DNA of 64,000 nucleotides, taken from contig NZ_JAIOTY010000001.1 of NCBI RefSeq assembly GCF_019931275.1, positions 744,001 through 808,000 on the forward strand, in the 5' to 3' direction. The DNA comes from Nitratidesulfovibrio sp. SRB-5 (GTDB lineage Bacteria > Desulfobacterota > Desulfovibrionia > Desulfovibrionales > Desulfovibrionaceae). This document shows, one piece after another, positions 9,993 to 22,524 of the stretch. Below the pieces are notes generated by a model. It made no database searches. It was not told the origin of the DNA and saw only the letters and a list, made by a program, of their open reading frames with translations. Both the position numbers and the translations under genes were made by a program. Every line of letters begins with the position of its first letter. Position 1 is the first letter of the stretch.

Positions 9993-11501
9993 ATGCAGAT
10001 CAAAGCCGAAGAAATCAGCAAGATCATCGAAGAGCAGATCCAAAGCTATGAGCAGCGGGTCGAGATGAGCGAAACCGGCACCGTCCTTTCGGTCGGTGAC
10101 GGCATTGCGCGCGTCTACGGCGTCCGTAACGCCATGGCCATGGAACTGCTCGAGTTCCCCGGCGGTCTCATGGGCATGGTGCTGAACCTTGAAGAGGACA
10201 ACGTGGGTGTTGCTCTTCTGGGCGAAGACACCGGCATCAAGGAAGGCGACCCGGTCAAGCGTACCGGCAAGATCTTCTCGGTTCCCGTGGGTGACGAGGT
10301 CATGGGCCGCGTGCTCAACCCCCTCGGCCAGCCCATCGACGGCCTGGGTCCGCTGGAAGCCAAGGAGTTCCGCCCCGTGGAACTGAAGGCCCCCGGCATC
10401 ATCGCCCGTAAGTCGGTGCACCAGCCGATGCCCACCGGCATCAAGGCCATCGACGCCATGACGCCCATCGGCCGCGGCCAGCGCGAACTGATCATCGGCG
10501 ACCGTCAGACCGGCAAGACCGCCGTCTGCATCGACGCCATCCTGGCCCAGCGCGACACCGGCATCCGCTGCTTCTACGTGGCCATCGGCCAGAAGAAGGC
10601 AACGGTCGCCCTGGTGGCCGACACCCTGCGCAAGCACGGTGCCATGGAATACACCACCATCATCTCCGCCACCGCGTCGGAACCCGCGCCGCTGCAGTTC
10701 ATCTCGGCGTACTCCGGCTGCACCATGGCCGAGTTCTACCGCGACAAGGGCGACCACGCCCTGATCATCTACGATGACCTGTCCAAGCAGGCCGTGGCCT
10801 ACCGCCAGATGTCGCTGCTGCTCCGCCGTCCTCCGGGGCGTGAAGCCTACCCCGGCGACGTGTTCTACCTGCACTCGCGCCTGCTGGAACGCGCGGCCAA
10901 GGTCAACGATTCGCTGGGCGCCGGTTCGCTGACCGCCCTGCCGATCATCGAAACCCAGGCCGGCGACGTGTCCGCGTACATCCCGACCAACGTTATCTCC
11001 ATCACCGACGGTCAGGTGTACCTGGAACCCAACCTGTTCAACGCGGGCATCCGCCCCGCCATCAACGTCGGTCTGTCGGTGTCCCGAGTGGGCGGCGCCG
11101 CGCAGATCAAGGCGATGAAGCAGGTTGCCGGCACCATGCGTCTGGACCTTGCCCAGTATCGCGAACTGGCTGCCTTCGCGCAGTTCGGCTCCGACCTCGA
11201 CAAGTCCACCAAGCAGAAGCTGGACCGTGGCGCGCGCCTGGTGGAGCTGCTGAAGCAGCCCCAGTACCAGCCCATGCCTGTCGAACAGCAGGTCGCCTCC
11301 ATGTACGCCGCCACCCGCGGCCTGATGGACGATGTGCCCGTGCTGGCCATTCGTAAGTTCGAAGCCGAAATGCTCGACTTCCTCAAGAACTCGAAGGCCG
11401 ACATCCTGAACGACATCAAGACCAAGAAGGCTCTCGACGCGGACATCGAAGACCGCCTGAAGGCAGCTGTTGCCGAGTTCAAAAAGGGCTTCCAAGCCTA
11501 G
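9993..11501 (+). CDS. atpA: ATP synthase F1 subunit alpha
   Basis: A 502-residue regulatory nucleotide-binding subunit of F1. The P-loop GDRQTGKT is at residues 169-176, and the family signature [17 protein letters not shown] is near residue 355. The start at ATG 9993 (MQIKAEEI) matches the usual N-terminus. A GTG twelve bases earlier is in frame but less likely. Normal length, no anomalies. Confidence 0.98.
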   Translation: MQIKAEEISKIIEEQIQSYEQRVEMSETGTVLSVGDGIARVYGVRNAMAMELLEFPGGLMGMVLNLEEDNVGVALLGEDTGIKEGDPVKRTGKIFSVPVGDEVMGRVLNPLGQPIDGLGPLEAKEFRPVELKAPGIIARKSVHQPMPTGIKAIDAMTPIGRGQRELIIGDRQTGKTAVCIDAILAQRDTGIRCFYVAIGQKKATVALVADTLRKHGAMEYTTIISATASEPAPLQFISAYSGCTMAEFYRDKGDHALIIYDDLSKQAVAYRQMSLLLRRPPGREAYPGDVFYLHSRLLERAAKVNDSLGAGSLTALPIIETQAGDVSAYIPTNVISITDGQVYLEPNLFNAGIRPAINVGLSVSRVGGAAQIKAMKQVAGTMRLDLAQYRELAAFAQFGSDLDKSTKQKLDRGARLVELLKQPQYQPMPVEQQVASMYAATRGLMDDVPVLAIRKFEAEMLDFLKNSKADILNDIKTKKALDADIEDRLKAAVAEFKKGFQA

Positions 11502-11515
11502 GCGGGAGGTAGCCG

Positions 11516-13830
<2,315 letters not shown>

Positions 13831-13840
13831 GGAGTGACCC

Positions 13841-14245
13841 ATGGAAAAGTCGCTCCATCTCGAAATCGTCACGCCTGACAGGCTCGTGCTCAGCGAGAAG
13901 GTCGACTATGTGGGCGCCCCCGGCTACGAGGGCGAATTCGGCATCCTGCCGAACCACATTCCCTTCCTCTCCGCGTTGAACATCGGCAGCCTGTACTACA
14001 AGGCTGGCGGCAAGACGCACTGGATCTTCGTGTCCGGCGGTTTTGCCGAGGTTTCGGACAACAAGGTGACCGTGCTGGCCGAATCGGCGGAACGCGCAGA
14101 GGACATCGACCTCGAACGCGCCCGCAAGGCCAAGGAACGTGCCGAGCAACGCCTGGCCCAGGCCAAGGAAAAGCTCGACAGCGCACGGGCCCAGGCCGCC
14201 CTGCAACGCGCCATGGCGCGCATGAGGGTACGCGGCGCCGCCTAG
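13841..14245 (+). CDS. atpC: ATP synthase F1 subunit epsilon
   Basis: A 134-residue protein with an N-terminal beta-sandwich ([20 protein letters not shown] is the family hallmark) and a C-terminal two-helix region rich in Ala/Lys/Arg that can inhibit the motor. It is the last gene of the operon, with AAGGAG upstream and a terminator 30 bp after the stop. Confidence 0.96.
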   Translation: MEKSLHLEIVTPDRLVLSEKVDYVGAPGYEGEFGILPNHIPFLSALNIGSLYYKAGGKTHWIFVSGGFAEVSDNKVTVLAESAERAEDIDLERARKAKERAEQRLAQAKEKLDSARAQAALQRAMARMRVRGAA

Positions 14246-14278
14246 CGCACCGCAAGCCCGGTCAAAGACGACATGCGA

Positions 14279-14307
14279 CGGCCCGGAGGGAAACCTCCGG
14301 GCCGTTT
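14279..14307 (+). terminator. Terminator of the ATP synthase operon
   Basis: Eleven-pair stem CGGCCCGGAGG / CCTCCGGGCCG with a GAAA tetraloop, followed by TTT. Confidence 0.85.
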
Positions 14308-14376
14308 GCGTTGGCGGCGGACAGATGCTTCAGGCGCGTTGCGCCAACACAGCAGTATGCCGACCCGGACAGCGGG

Positions 14377-14402
14377 CCGGTTGCACCTGCCGGTGCAACC
14401 GG
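14377..14402. repeat. Perfect 11-bp hairpin of unknown role
   Basis: CCGGTTGCACC (14377-14387), loop TGCC, GGTGCAACCGG (14392-14402). There is no T-run on either side, so it is not an ordinary intrinsic terminator. Confidence 0.6.
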
Positions 14403-14644
14403 AGCGAAGCCGAGGGAGAACGACGGGCCGGGACGACGCAAGGACAAGCAAAGGCCGGGAAAGGCCGGCTGGGGCGGGAACCGACAGGCCGGTGCGGGGG
14501 GGGGCGTGCCGGGGGCTGGTGAGGCACGGCCACCTGTTATGCCGCCATGGGCACACCGCCCCACAACTTACCTTCCGATTTTCGCCCCGGCCCTCACCCC
14601 CGACCGAACCCCAACACGCGTCTCAAGACGGCAACCAAACGAAA

Positions 14645-14669
14645 GCCGGGCCGGAAGTTCCGGCCCGGC
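14645..14669 (-). terminator. Likely terminator for the minus-strand gene at 14781-15017
   Basis: Twelve-base arms GCCGGGCCGGAA / TTCCGGCCCGGC around one base. On the minus strand they are followed by TTTCGTTT. It lies about 110 bases past the gene's stop. Confidence 0.55.
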
Positions 14670-14780
14670 ATGCAGGCTGAATGCGGCGCCCCAGAGGGCG
14701 CCGTTGCTGTCGTTGCGCACCGCCGCACTGTGCTGCGCGCCGGTGCATGCCGCCACGCAAGGGCGGCTTCCGTTGTCGGC

Positions 14781-15017
14781 TTACCCCAGAGTCTTGGCGG
14801 CAATGGAGCGGAACAGCTTCAGGCTGTGCGGCTCGTTGCGGAATTCCGCCGAGGGCACCTTGGCCGCGCCTTCGCCATGGCGCTTGTACACGGCGGCAGC
14901 CTTACCGGCCGAGATGTTCTTGCCGCCGGGGCAGACGACGTTGCCCGAAGGGCTGAGGGTGCAGCCCATGGCGGTGGCGGTTTGCATGAACTTGTGGGCG
15001 AATTCTTCCGGTTTCAT
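14781..15017 (-). CDS. Small hypothetical protein with two cysteines
   Basis: A 78-residue protein, MKPEEFAHKFMQTATAMG at the N-terminus, with cysteines in the segment GCTLSPSGNVVCPGGKN and a basic C-terminal part (SLKLFRSIAAKTLG). It has no signal peptide or membrane helix. GGGAGG six bases before the ATG fixes the start, although the frame is open upstream. I do not recognise the family. The two cysteines ten residues apart could form a disulfide or bind metal, but nothing decides this. Confidence 0.7.
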   Translation of the reverse strand: MKPEEFAHKFMQTATAMGCTLSPSGNVVCPGGKNISAGKAAAVYKRHGEGAAKVPSAEFRNEPHSLKLFRSIAAKTLG

Positions 15018-15312
15018 GTATCCTCCCAGGTCGCGGTGTTGCGAGAAGGGCCCGCCGCCGGTCCGCGCTCCGGCTGGCAGCAGGGCGGGCGGCAACGGGC
15101 GGAACCATGTCCGTATGCGGGGAAAATGCCGGGCAGGCCCAAGGCTTTCCCACCATCTCCATAAAGCCACACCGGGCACCAACCGTCAAGTTGGCGATAA
15201 CCGGCCACGGACCGGGCGGTGACTTCGGGCCGTGTCCGGCATGCGGGCACTGGTGCACGGCTGCTTGCACCCGGCTTGTTGCAGACCGCGACAGTTTTTT
15301 CGGGAAAAAGCG

Positions 15313-15340
15313 TTGACACGCTAATGGTAATTGTTACTGT
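15313..15340 (+). promoter_or_regulatory. Candidate sigma70 promoter with long leader
   Basis: TTGACA (15313-15318), 16-bp spacer, TACTGT (15335-15340), in a locally AT-richer patch. The next gene starts 235 bases downstream. Confidence 0.55.
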
Positions 15341-15390
15341 GTAGTCGAGTGGTGCTTCCTCAGCCACGCTCTCTCCTTCACATTGGCGAC

Positions 15391-15437
15391 GGTTCACCTG
15401 CGGGCCGGGAGTGGCAGCCCGGCCCGCTCAGGTGACC
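15391..15437 (+). promoter_or_regulatory. Large hairpin in the leader of the 15575 gene
   Basis: CACCTG plus CGGGCCGGG (15395-15409) pairs with CCCGGCCCG plus CAGGTG (15418-15434) across an eight-base loop and a two-base bulge. GGT/ACC extend the base. It is not followed by T-residues, so it is more likely an RNA structure that affects the mRNA than a terminator. Confidence 0.5.
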
Positions 15438-15574
15438 GGATCACCCGCCGGACGAGGAAGCGGACACAAGATTTTCCGGACAGCGGGCGGAACCAGGCCG
15501 CCAGCAGGATTCTTACAGCAACGGGCGGCATGCAGGCCGCACGGCACGCGCAAACCTTACGGCAGGAGTGACCC

Positions 15575-15922
15575 ATGCAAGACCTGAAGACGCTCGGCCA
15601 CATGGATATCGACTGGAACCTCAGCCCCGAGCACGCCGTGACCATGTACCTTGAGTGGGGCAACAACAACTGGCACGCCGAATACCCTCCGGTACGCTCC
15701 AAGGACGATTATTCCACCTACTTCGTGGTGGACACCTGGGGGCCGCGCCCGGTGGTGCGGCTGGTGCGCCGCAATTCCGAGGCGGCGGAAGACATCTACA
15801 GCGCGCCTCTGCCCGAGCGGCTTGCCAACCTCTTTCTGGCCGAGTTCGGAGACCTGCGCGGCATCTACGAGCCCACACCGGAAATCAAGGAATGGCTGCG
15901 GAACGAGATGGGGCTGGCCTAG
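15575..15922 (+). CDS. Hypothetical protein, 115 residues
   Basis: An acidic soluble protein starting MQDLKTLGHMDIDWNLSPEH, with Trp-rich strands (YLEWGNNNWHAEYPPVR, STYFVVDTWGPRPVVRLVRR) and a helical C-terminus. It has no signal peptide, membrane segment or cysteine. AGGAG nine bases before the ATG supports the start. I do not recognise the family. It is a single-gene unit, with its own promoter far upstream and a hairpin 140 bases after the stop. Confidence 0.8.
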   Translation: MQDLKTLGHMDIDWNLSPEHAVTMYLEWGNNNWHAEYPPVRSKDDYSTYFVVDTWGPRPVVRLVRRNSEAAEDIYSAPLPERLANLFLAEFGDLRGIYEPTPEIKEWLRNEMGLA

Positions 15923-16364
15923 GAAGCATTCTGCCTGCGCGCGGCGGGCAACCTCCATCCTGACAGGTTTTCGGACACTGTCTGTCCTGTCCGTGCTTTG
16001 ACCTGACATCCCGCATTTTCTTTCCTCCATCCTCGGCAGCGATGGCAAGGATTCCCCTTCGGCCCCGGCATTGTGTCGGGGCCGTTGGTGTTTGAACGGC
16101 TGAGGTTGTGGCAAGCACCACGTTGTGGTTGAGAATTCGTGCTGCGTGTCTGCTGATGCGCGCTATCAGTACAGCGTGTTGCGGCATGCCAGCTGGCCCC
16201 CTTCATGGACAGGACGCACACTGGGCTGCATTCCGGCTCCCGCCGCACAGGGTATGGTATTGGCAACGGCTGGGCGTGACCGGCCAATCTGCTGTTCATG
16301 CTGCGTGTTGCCATGCTATATGCGGCATGGCCAAACGCGATATTGTTTCTTCTGCGGAGGTTGC
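15923..16364. other. Gene-free stretch with a terminator-like hairpin
   Basis: Holds the hairpin at 16060-16084. The frame of the following gene is open back to 16125, but that part encodes a Cys-rich, repeat-poor sequence with no ribosome binding site and is probably not translated. Confidence 0.45.
16060..16091 (+). terminator. Terminator-like hairpin
   Basis: CGGCCCCG (16060-16067) and CGGGGCCG (16077-16084) around a nine-base loop, followed by the weakly T-rich TTGGTGTTTG. Confidence 0.5.
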
Positions 16365-17078
16365 GTGCTGCGTTTTCATCCGGAAAGGACGAAAATCGTA
16401 TTCCTTGACCTGGAATTCTATGTGCCGGAGCAGGACAGGGGGCGCAGTTCGCCCAGCGGCATGCGGTATTCACCGGTATTGCCCGACCACAAGATATTGG
16501 GCGGCACCTTCCTTACCTATCTTCCAATGCGCAACCATGTGGAAGGGGTGCACGGCATCTGGGAGTGGCAGCACGGCGCAGAAAAGGAAGCCCTGCGCCA
16601 GATGTATCGCCTGTTGTGTCGCGAGTGGCTGAGCATTCTGGGCAAGGAAGATCATGGATCTCTCATGTTGGGGGGGATTGGTATTTCTCATAGTGATATC
16701 CCGGCGCTGTTTGCGCGCTGTGCACAATTCGGCATCGACACCCCCCACAGGCTGCACGATGTGCTTTATGGAAGCAGACAGTTGGATCTTTCCGCCATCT
16801 CGTACTGCCAATTCTCCGGCGGTTGGCCCTACTTCGCCTACCCGAAGACCAAGCGGGAACTGTACGCGAAGTATCTGAAGCAGAAGTCCCCCGAATCGGG
16901 AAAGCAGGTCTGGCAATGGTACGAGTGCGGGCAGCACGCTCGCATCGAAAAGAGGTGCCGCGCTGAAATCATGTCCACGCTGGCCATTTACAAGGCCATG
17001 TTCGATCTCAGGCGCAAGACGGAAAGCGACCTCAAGCGGTTGAAACGTTACGAGAAGGAAGAGCCAAAAAGCCAGTAG
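16365..17078 (+). CDS. Hypothetical protein, possibly an RNase H-fold (DEDD-like) nuclease
   Basis: About 237 residues. The early strand FLDLEFYVPE has the D-x-E pattern of exonuclease motif I in DEDD nucleases. GGIGISHSDIPALFARC, the later segment RQLDLSAI, and a terminal helix HARIEKRCRAEIMSTLAIY are placed where motifs II and III would be, though the last usually has Asp where Glu stands here. This is a motif-level guess only. The start is uncertain: GTG 16365 follows GGAGG by four bases and ATG 16320 is in frame. The C-terminus is strongly basic (LRRKTESDLKRLKRYEK), which would suit nucleic-acid binding. It stands alone upstream of dnaK. Confidence 0.6.
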   Translation: MLRFHPERTKIVFLDLEFYVPEQDRGRSSPSGMRYSPVLPDHKILGGTFLTYLPMRNHVEGVHGIWEWQHGAEKEALRQMYRLLCREWLSILGKEDHGSLMLGGIGISHSDIPALFARCAQFGIDTPHRLHDVLYGSRQLDLSAISYCQFSGGWPYFAYPKTKRELYAKYLKQKSPESGKQVWQWYECGQHARIEKRCRAEIMSTLAIYKAMFDLRRKTESDLKRLKRYEKEEPKSQ

Positions 17079-17440
17079 CCCATGTGGCGTGGCTGCGTCC
17101 CCTGCTTCGGCTGGCGCTTCTTGCCGTGAAGCGCTTTCTGTGACGCCAGCCGTAGTGGCTGCGGCATTGCCTGCCCTCCCGCCCCCCGTCCCCTTCCCGG
17201 GCAATTTGCGCGTACCCGTGCCTTTCGCCTGCGCGGTTCTTGCGCTTTTTCCGCCCCGCGACCCCGCATTTTTCCCCCCCGGTGCACATCCTTGCACGAA
17301 AAAATGGCCTTCCCCTCTTTACGACCGGCAACCCCGCCTTACTATTCACTCCAGCCAACGCCGGAACGGCTCGCACCGGAACGGCGGCCAGCGCAAGATC
17401 ACTTCGCGACATGCTCGCGTACCCTTTGAGGAGGAAGACA
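17079..17440. other. dnaK upstream region
   Basis: 362 bp with pyrimidine-rich composition and no supported gene. It contains the heat-shock promoter candidate at 17291-17321. I found no CIRCE element. Confidence 0.5.
17291..17321 (+). promoter_or_regulatory. Candidate sigma32-type heat-shock promoter of dnaK
   Basis: CTTGCAC (17291-17297), 14-bp spacer, CCCCTCTTTA (17312-17321). The consensus is CTTGAAA and CCCCATNT with a 13-15 bp gap. About 120 bp before the dnaK start. Confidence 0.5.
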
Positions 17441-19351
<1,911 letters not shown>

Positions 19352-19391
19352 CCAGCCGCCCTTGCCCGCGTCCGTGCGTGGGCAGGGCTGG
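19352..19391 (+). terminator. Weak hairpin after dnaK
   Basis: CCAGCC (19352-19357) pairs with GGCTGG (19386-19391), and TGCCC with GGGCA inside, with a bulge. No T-run, so termination is uncertain. Confidence 0.35.
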
Positions 19392-19700
19392 AATGCTCAG
19401 GGGCGCGTCCGCGCCCGGCCATGTCCTGCGGGATGTCGGTCGGACGCAGGGCGCGCCCCGCTTGCATTCCGGGGCCACAATGTATAGCCTGACGCGATTC
19501 GCCGCGGGGCCTGCCGGTGCAGTGCCCCCGTTTCGCGGCCCGGGTTTCGCCCCTGCGCCGGTCCCGTCCTCGGCGCGTTTTTCGCGTGGCAAGCCGCACG
19601 CCAGGCCGCAGGCCACGCCGCGCGGCGCCCGTGCAGGTACATCCGGCAAGCAACGGTCCACCCCATGGTGCACACGATGGTGCACACCACGGTACCCACG
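19392..19700. other. Gene-free stretch between dnaK and the lipoprotein gene
   Basis: 309 bp with no supported gene. Near its end is a short imperfect repetition of CATGGTGCACACSATGG type (19663-19690) just before the chosen start. Confidence 0.4.
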
Positions 19701-21719
19701 ATGCAGCACGTTCTTTCGCGCGCCACGGTCCTTGCCCTGCTCGCGCTCATGATGCTTTCCGCCGCCGGGTGCGGCGGCAAGCGGTCCATCATCATTCCGC
19801 AAGAACCCGTCACCCCGCAGGTGCAGCAGCCGGTGCGGCGCTCGGCGCTGGACGAAGGCAACGAGGCCCTGAAGCGCGGCGACGCGGCCACGGCGGAACG
19901 CATCTTCGGCATGATGACGGCGCGTACCGACATCACGCCCGAAGAACGCCTGGGTGCGTGGCGCGGCTATAGCATGGCCGCCGAGGCCAATGCCCACCCC
20001 AACCTGGCCCTGGACGGCCTGGAGGGTTGGCGCAGGCTGGACCCGGCTGCCGATGCCGCGCAGGAGTGGCAGGATACCTGGTACCGCGCCGTGTCCCGCA
20101 TTTCCAGGACCGAAAGCCGCCAGCGCGCCACGGCGGTGTTCGGCGACGCCGCGCGCCCGTGGGGGCTGCGTGCGCAGGCCGGGCTTATCGTGGCCACCCG
20201 GCAGTGGGAAGGGGGCGACATTTCCGGTTCGCTCCAGACCCTGTCCAGCCTGTGGGCCCAGGCGGGCACGCAGGCCGGGGCCGCCGCCGGAAGCCAGTCC
20301 TTCCGCGCCGCGCTGGAAAACCGCCTGTTCGACGAGCTGAAGCGTTCCGACAACGCCACGGTGGAGCAGCTTGCCGCCACCGTGACCCCGGAGAACGAAG
20401 GCCGCTATCCCTACAACATCATCGAACTGGAGTCGGCCCGGCGCATGGCCGCCGCCAACGCCGGTTCACTGCGCGCGCTGGAAACCCTTACCCGCTTGCA
20501 GCGCAGCGGCAACTTCAACGATCCCAACCTGCTCGGCACCGTGCTGGCACCGCTGGAGCAGAGCGGCATGCGCGCCTCGCGCACCGTGGCCCTGGCCCTG
20601 CCCATGACCGGCGCCTTCGGCAACATCGGGTGGAAGATCTCGCGCGGGGCAGGCGCCGCCCAGTGGGAACTTTCGCGCACCGGCGTTGAGGTCGAGGTGG
20701 TGGTGCTGAACACCGAGTCGCCCGACTGGCTGGACAAGCTGGCCGCCCTGCCGCCCCAGTGCGTGGTGGTGGGCGGGCCGCTGCGCACCAGCAGCTTCGG
20801 CGCCGCCAAGGAACGCGGCCTGACCGGCCAGCGCGCCTTCTTCACCTTTCTGCCGCAACTGGACGGCGGCGAAGAAGGCCGCGTGGCGTGGCGCTTCTTC
20901 ACCAGCCCCGACGATCAGGTCAACGCGCTGCTGGGCTTCACCCAGGACGCCCTGGGCGTGACCAGCTACGGCGTGCTGCACCCCGACGACGCCTTCGGCG
21001 GCAAGATGGCCTCGCTCTTTGCCGAGCGCGCCCGCGCGCGCGGCTCCAGCGTGGCCTCCACCATGTCCTATCCCGCCAGCAGGCATCAGGAATGGAACCG
21101 CATCGCGGGCAGTTTCGTGAAGGTGCGCACCGTCAACAGCTACCCGGTGCCGGGCGCCACCTTTGAGGCCACCTTCCTGCCCGACAGCTGGAAGAGCACC
21201 GAGATGCTGGTGCCCAACCTGTTCTTCCACGGCGAGGACCGGCAGGTGCTGCTGGGCACCACCCTGTGGGAGCAGGGGCTGGCCGGGCAGAAGAGCGTGG
21301 ACGTGCGCAACTTCGGGCTGGCCGTGTTTCCCGGCGCCTGGAACGGGGCGCAGACCTCGCCCGCCGGCGATGCGCTGGCGCGCACCCTGCGCGAGGCGGG
21401 CAACCCCGATGCCCCCGACTTCTGGGTGGGCCTTGGCTACGACTTCGTGCGCTTTGCCTCGAATATCGGCCTGCCGGAAAAGGGCTGGACCCCGGCGGAT
21501 GTCAACCGCCGCCTGGCCGACGCCCAGCGCATGCAGTGGGCCATGGGCGCCCTGCACTGGAGCGCCGACGGCCACGCCTCGCAGGACCTGTTCCTGTTCG
21601 CGCCCACGTCCGACGGCTTCAAGCCCGTGGAGCCCACCGAGTTCCGCCAGAAGCTGGAACGCACCCGCGAGCGCCACGAGGCCCGCGTCAAGGCCGCGGC
21701 CACCGCAACTCCGCAATAA
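19701..21719 (+). CDS. LpoA/LppC-like lipoprotein, putative penicillin-binding protein activator
   Basis: About 672 residues. The N-terminal signal with lipobox (LALMMLSAAGC) predicts a lipoprotein. A tetratricopeptide-like helical region follows (EALKRGDAATAERIFGMM), then a type I periplasmic-binding-protein fold (VALALPMTGAFGNIG opens it; later GVLHPDDAFGGKM). This order matches LpoA/LppC proteins that activate class A PBPs from the outer membrane. It could also be a branched-chain amino-acid-type binding protein, but the lipobox plus helical domain favours LpoA-like. The start is uncertain: ATG 19701 lacks a clear ribosome binding site and other in-frame ATGs lie up to 36 bp earlier. gatC follows after 24 bp. 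Confidence 0.8.
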   Translation: MQHVLSRATVLALLALMMLSAAGCGGKRSIIIPQEPVTPQVQQPVRRSALDEGNEALKRGDAATAERIFGMMTARTDITPEERLGAWRGYSMAAEANAHPNLALDGLEGWRRLDPAADAAQEWQDTWYRAVSRISRTESRQRATAVFGDAARPWGLRAQAGLIVATRQWEGGDISGSLQTLSSLWAQAGTQAGAAAGSQSFRAALENRLFDELKRSDNATVEQLAATVTPENEGRYPYNIIELESARRMAAANAGSLRALETLTRLQRSGNFNDPNLLGTVLAPLEQSGMRASRTVALALPMTGAFGNIGWKISRGAGAAQWELSRTGVEVEVVVLNTESPDWLDKLAALPPQCVVVGGPLRTSSFGAAKERGLTGQRAFFTFLPQLDGGEEGRVAWRFFTSPDDQVNALLGFTQDALGVTSYGVLHPDDAFGGKMASLFAERARARGSSVASTMSYPASRHQEWNRIAGSFVKVRTVNSYPVPGATFEATFLPDSWKSTEMLVPNLFFHGEDRQVLLGTTLWEQGLAGQKSVDVRNFGLAVFPGAWNGAQTSPAGDALARTLREAGNPDAPDFWVGLGYDFVRFASNIGLPEKGWTPADVNRRLADAQRMQWAMGALHWSADGHASQDLFLFAPTSDGFKPVEPTEFRQKLERTRERHEARVKAAATATPQ

Positions 21720-21743
21720 TCCGCACGCCATACAGGACCGATC

Positions 21744-22031
21744 ATGACCACCATCAGCACCGATCAGGTGGCCGCCATCGCGCGGCTGGCCCGGCTGGCC
21801 CCGGACGAGGCGCAGCTTGCAACCTTTGCCCGGCAGTTCGGCGACATCCTGGGCTACATGGAAATGCTGAACGGCCTCGACACCACCGGCGTCGAGCCGC
21901 TGTACAGCCCCGTGCAGCATGCCACGGCCCTGCGCTTCGACGAAACCGCCCCGCGCTGCACGCGCGAGGATGTGTTGCGGAATGCGCCGGAGGCTGATTC
22001 CGAATTCTTCATTGTCCCTCGGATAGTCTAG
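21744..22031 (+). CDS. gatC: Aspartyl/glutamyl-tRNA amidotransferase subunit C
   Basis: A 95-residue belt-like subunit that holds GatA and GatB together. Typical sequence: [17 protein letters not shown] and, at the C-terminus, [25 protein letters not shown]. GatCAB makes Gln-tRNA or Asn-tRNA by transamidation. AGGA is eight bases before the ATG. gatB is not in the window, and a long repeat-bearing gap separates gatC from gatA. Confidence 0.95.
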   Translation: MTTISTDQVAAIARLARLAPDEAQLATFARQFGDILGYMEMLNGLDTTGVEPLYSPVQHATALRFDETAPRCTREDVLRNAPEADSEFFIVPRIV

Positions 22032-22073
22032 GGCAGCGCGATGGCCTTCCGGCCCATGGCTGCGTCAGGCTTC

Positions 22074-22123
22074 GTGTTCCGAGGCTCGAAATACGACAAG
22101 AGTATTCCTTCACCTCGGAACAC
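22074..22123. repeat. Long hairpin
   Basis: GTGTTCCGAGG (22074-22084) pairs perfectly with CCTCGGAACAC (22113-22123). AATAC and GTATT pair inside. Confidence 0.65.
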
Positions 22124-22137
22124 TCGCCTTCCTTGCC

Positions 22138-22310
22138 CTGAACCGGAAATCCGCCGCGCTGGTTGTGCCGACGCGACGGGGGAAAGGCAGAAAGACGGAG
22201 CGGCGACGGACCTGACGTGCGGATGCCCGCAGGGAAAAAGAAAAGTGCCTCCTTCCTGAACCGGACGCCGCGCTGGTAGTGCTGGCGCGACGGGGGAAAG
22301 GCAGGAAGAC
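22138..22310. repeat. Imperfect direct repeat, two copies of about 55-59 bp
   Basis: Copy 1 is 22138-22196 and copy 2 is 22256-22310. Both begin CTGAACCGGA, share CGCGACGGGGGAAAGGCAG and end with AAGAC. They differ by a small indel near the start and a few substitutions. Confidence 0.8.
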
Positions 22311-22390
22311 ATGGTGCCCGCCCGACGCGCGGAAGTGCGTGGCGCGGTTGCCGATGCCTGTCAGGCCCGGTGGCGGGCAATGCAGGGGGA

Positions 22391-22412
22391 CCGGGGGAAC
22401 ATGTTCCCCCGG
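22391..22412. repeat. Perfect 22-bp palindrome
   Basis: CCGGGGGAACA followed by its exact reverse complement. It is followed closely by CGGGGCGGCGCCCCG, a second self-complementary segment. Confidence 0.75.
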
Positions 22413-22524
22413 CGGGGTTCGGGGCGGCGCCCCGATTCCTTCCCTCTCTCTCGCAGATATTTTTCTGAAAGTTCACAGACAAGCCCCCGCGCAGGCGGCG
22501 GCATGCACAGCCAAGGATAGTGAG

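Larger units (their letters stand above)
14308..14780. other. Gene-free stretch with two strong hairpins
   Basis: No frame here has a ribosome binding site together with protein-like composition. It holds a perfect 11-bp inverted repeat (14377-14402) and the 12-bp inverted repeat (14645-14669) that probably ends the next minus-strand gene. Confidence 0.5.
15018..15574. other. Long intergenic stretch with promoter and structured leader
   Basis: Between two divergent genes. It contains the promoter at 15313-15340 and the large hairpin at 15391-15437 within the roughly 230-base leader of the next plus-strand gene. No coding frame is supported. Confidence 0.55.
22032..22524. other. gatC-gatA gap with hairpins, a direct repeat and a 22-bp palindrome
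   Basis: No gene is supported in these 493 bp. In order it holds a long hairpin (22074-22123), an imperfect direct repeat (22138-22310), and a perfect palindrome (22391-22412) followed by a GGGGC/GCCCC hairpin near 22424-22434. Such a gap inside a gat locus is unusual and suggests repeat insertion. Confidence 0.6.

Noticed and set aside
16125-16364. N-terminal extension of the 16365 protein
   Set aside because: Cys/Arg-rich sequence with no ribosome binding site, overlapping a terminator-like region.
17079-17440. CIRCE operator before dnaK
   Set aside because: No TTAGCACTC-N9-GAGTGCTAA-like inverted repeat present.
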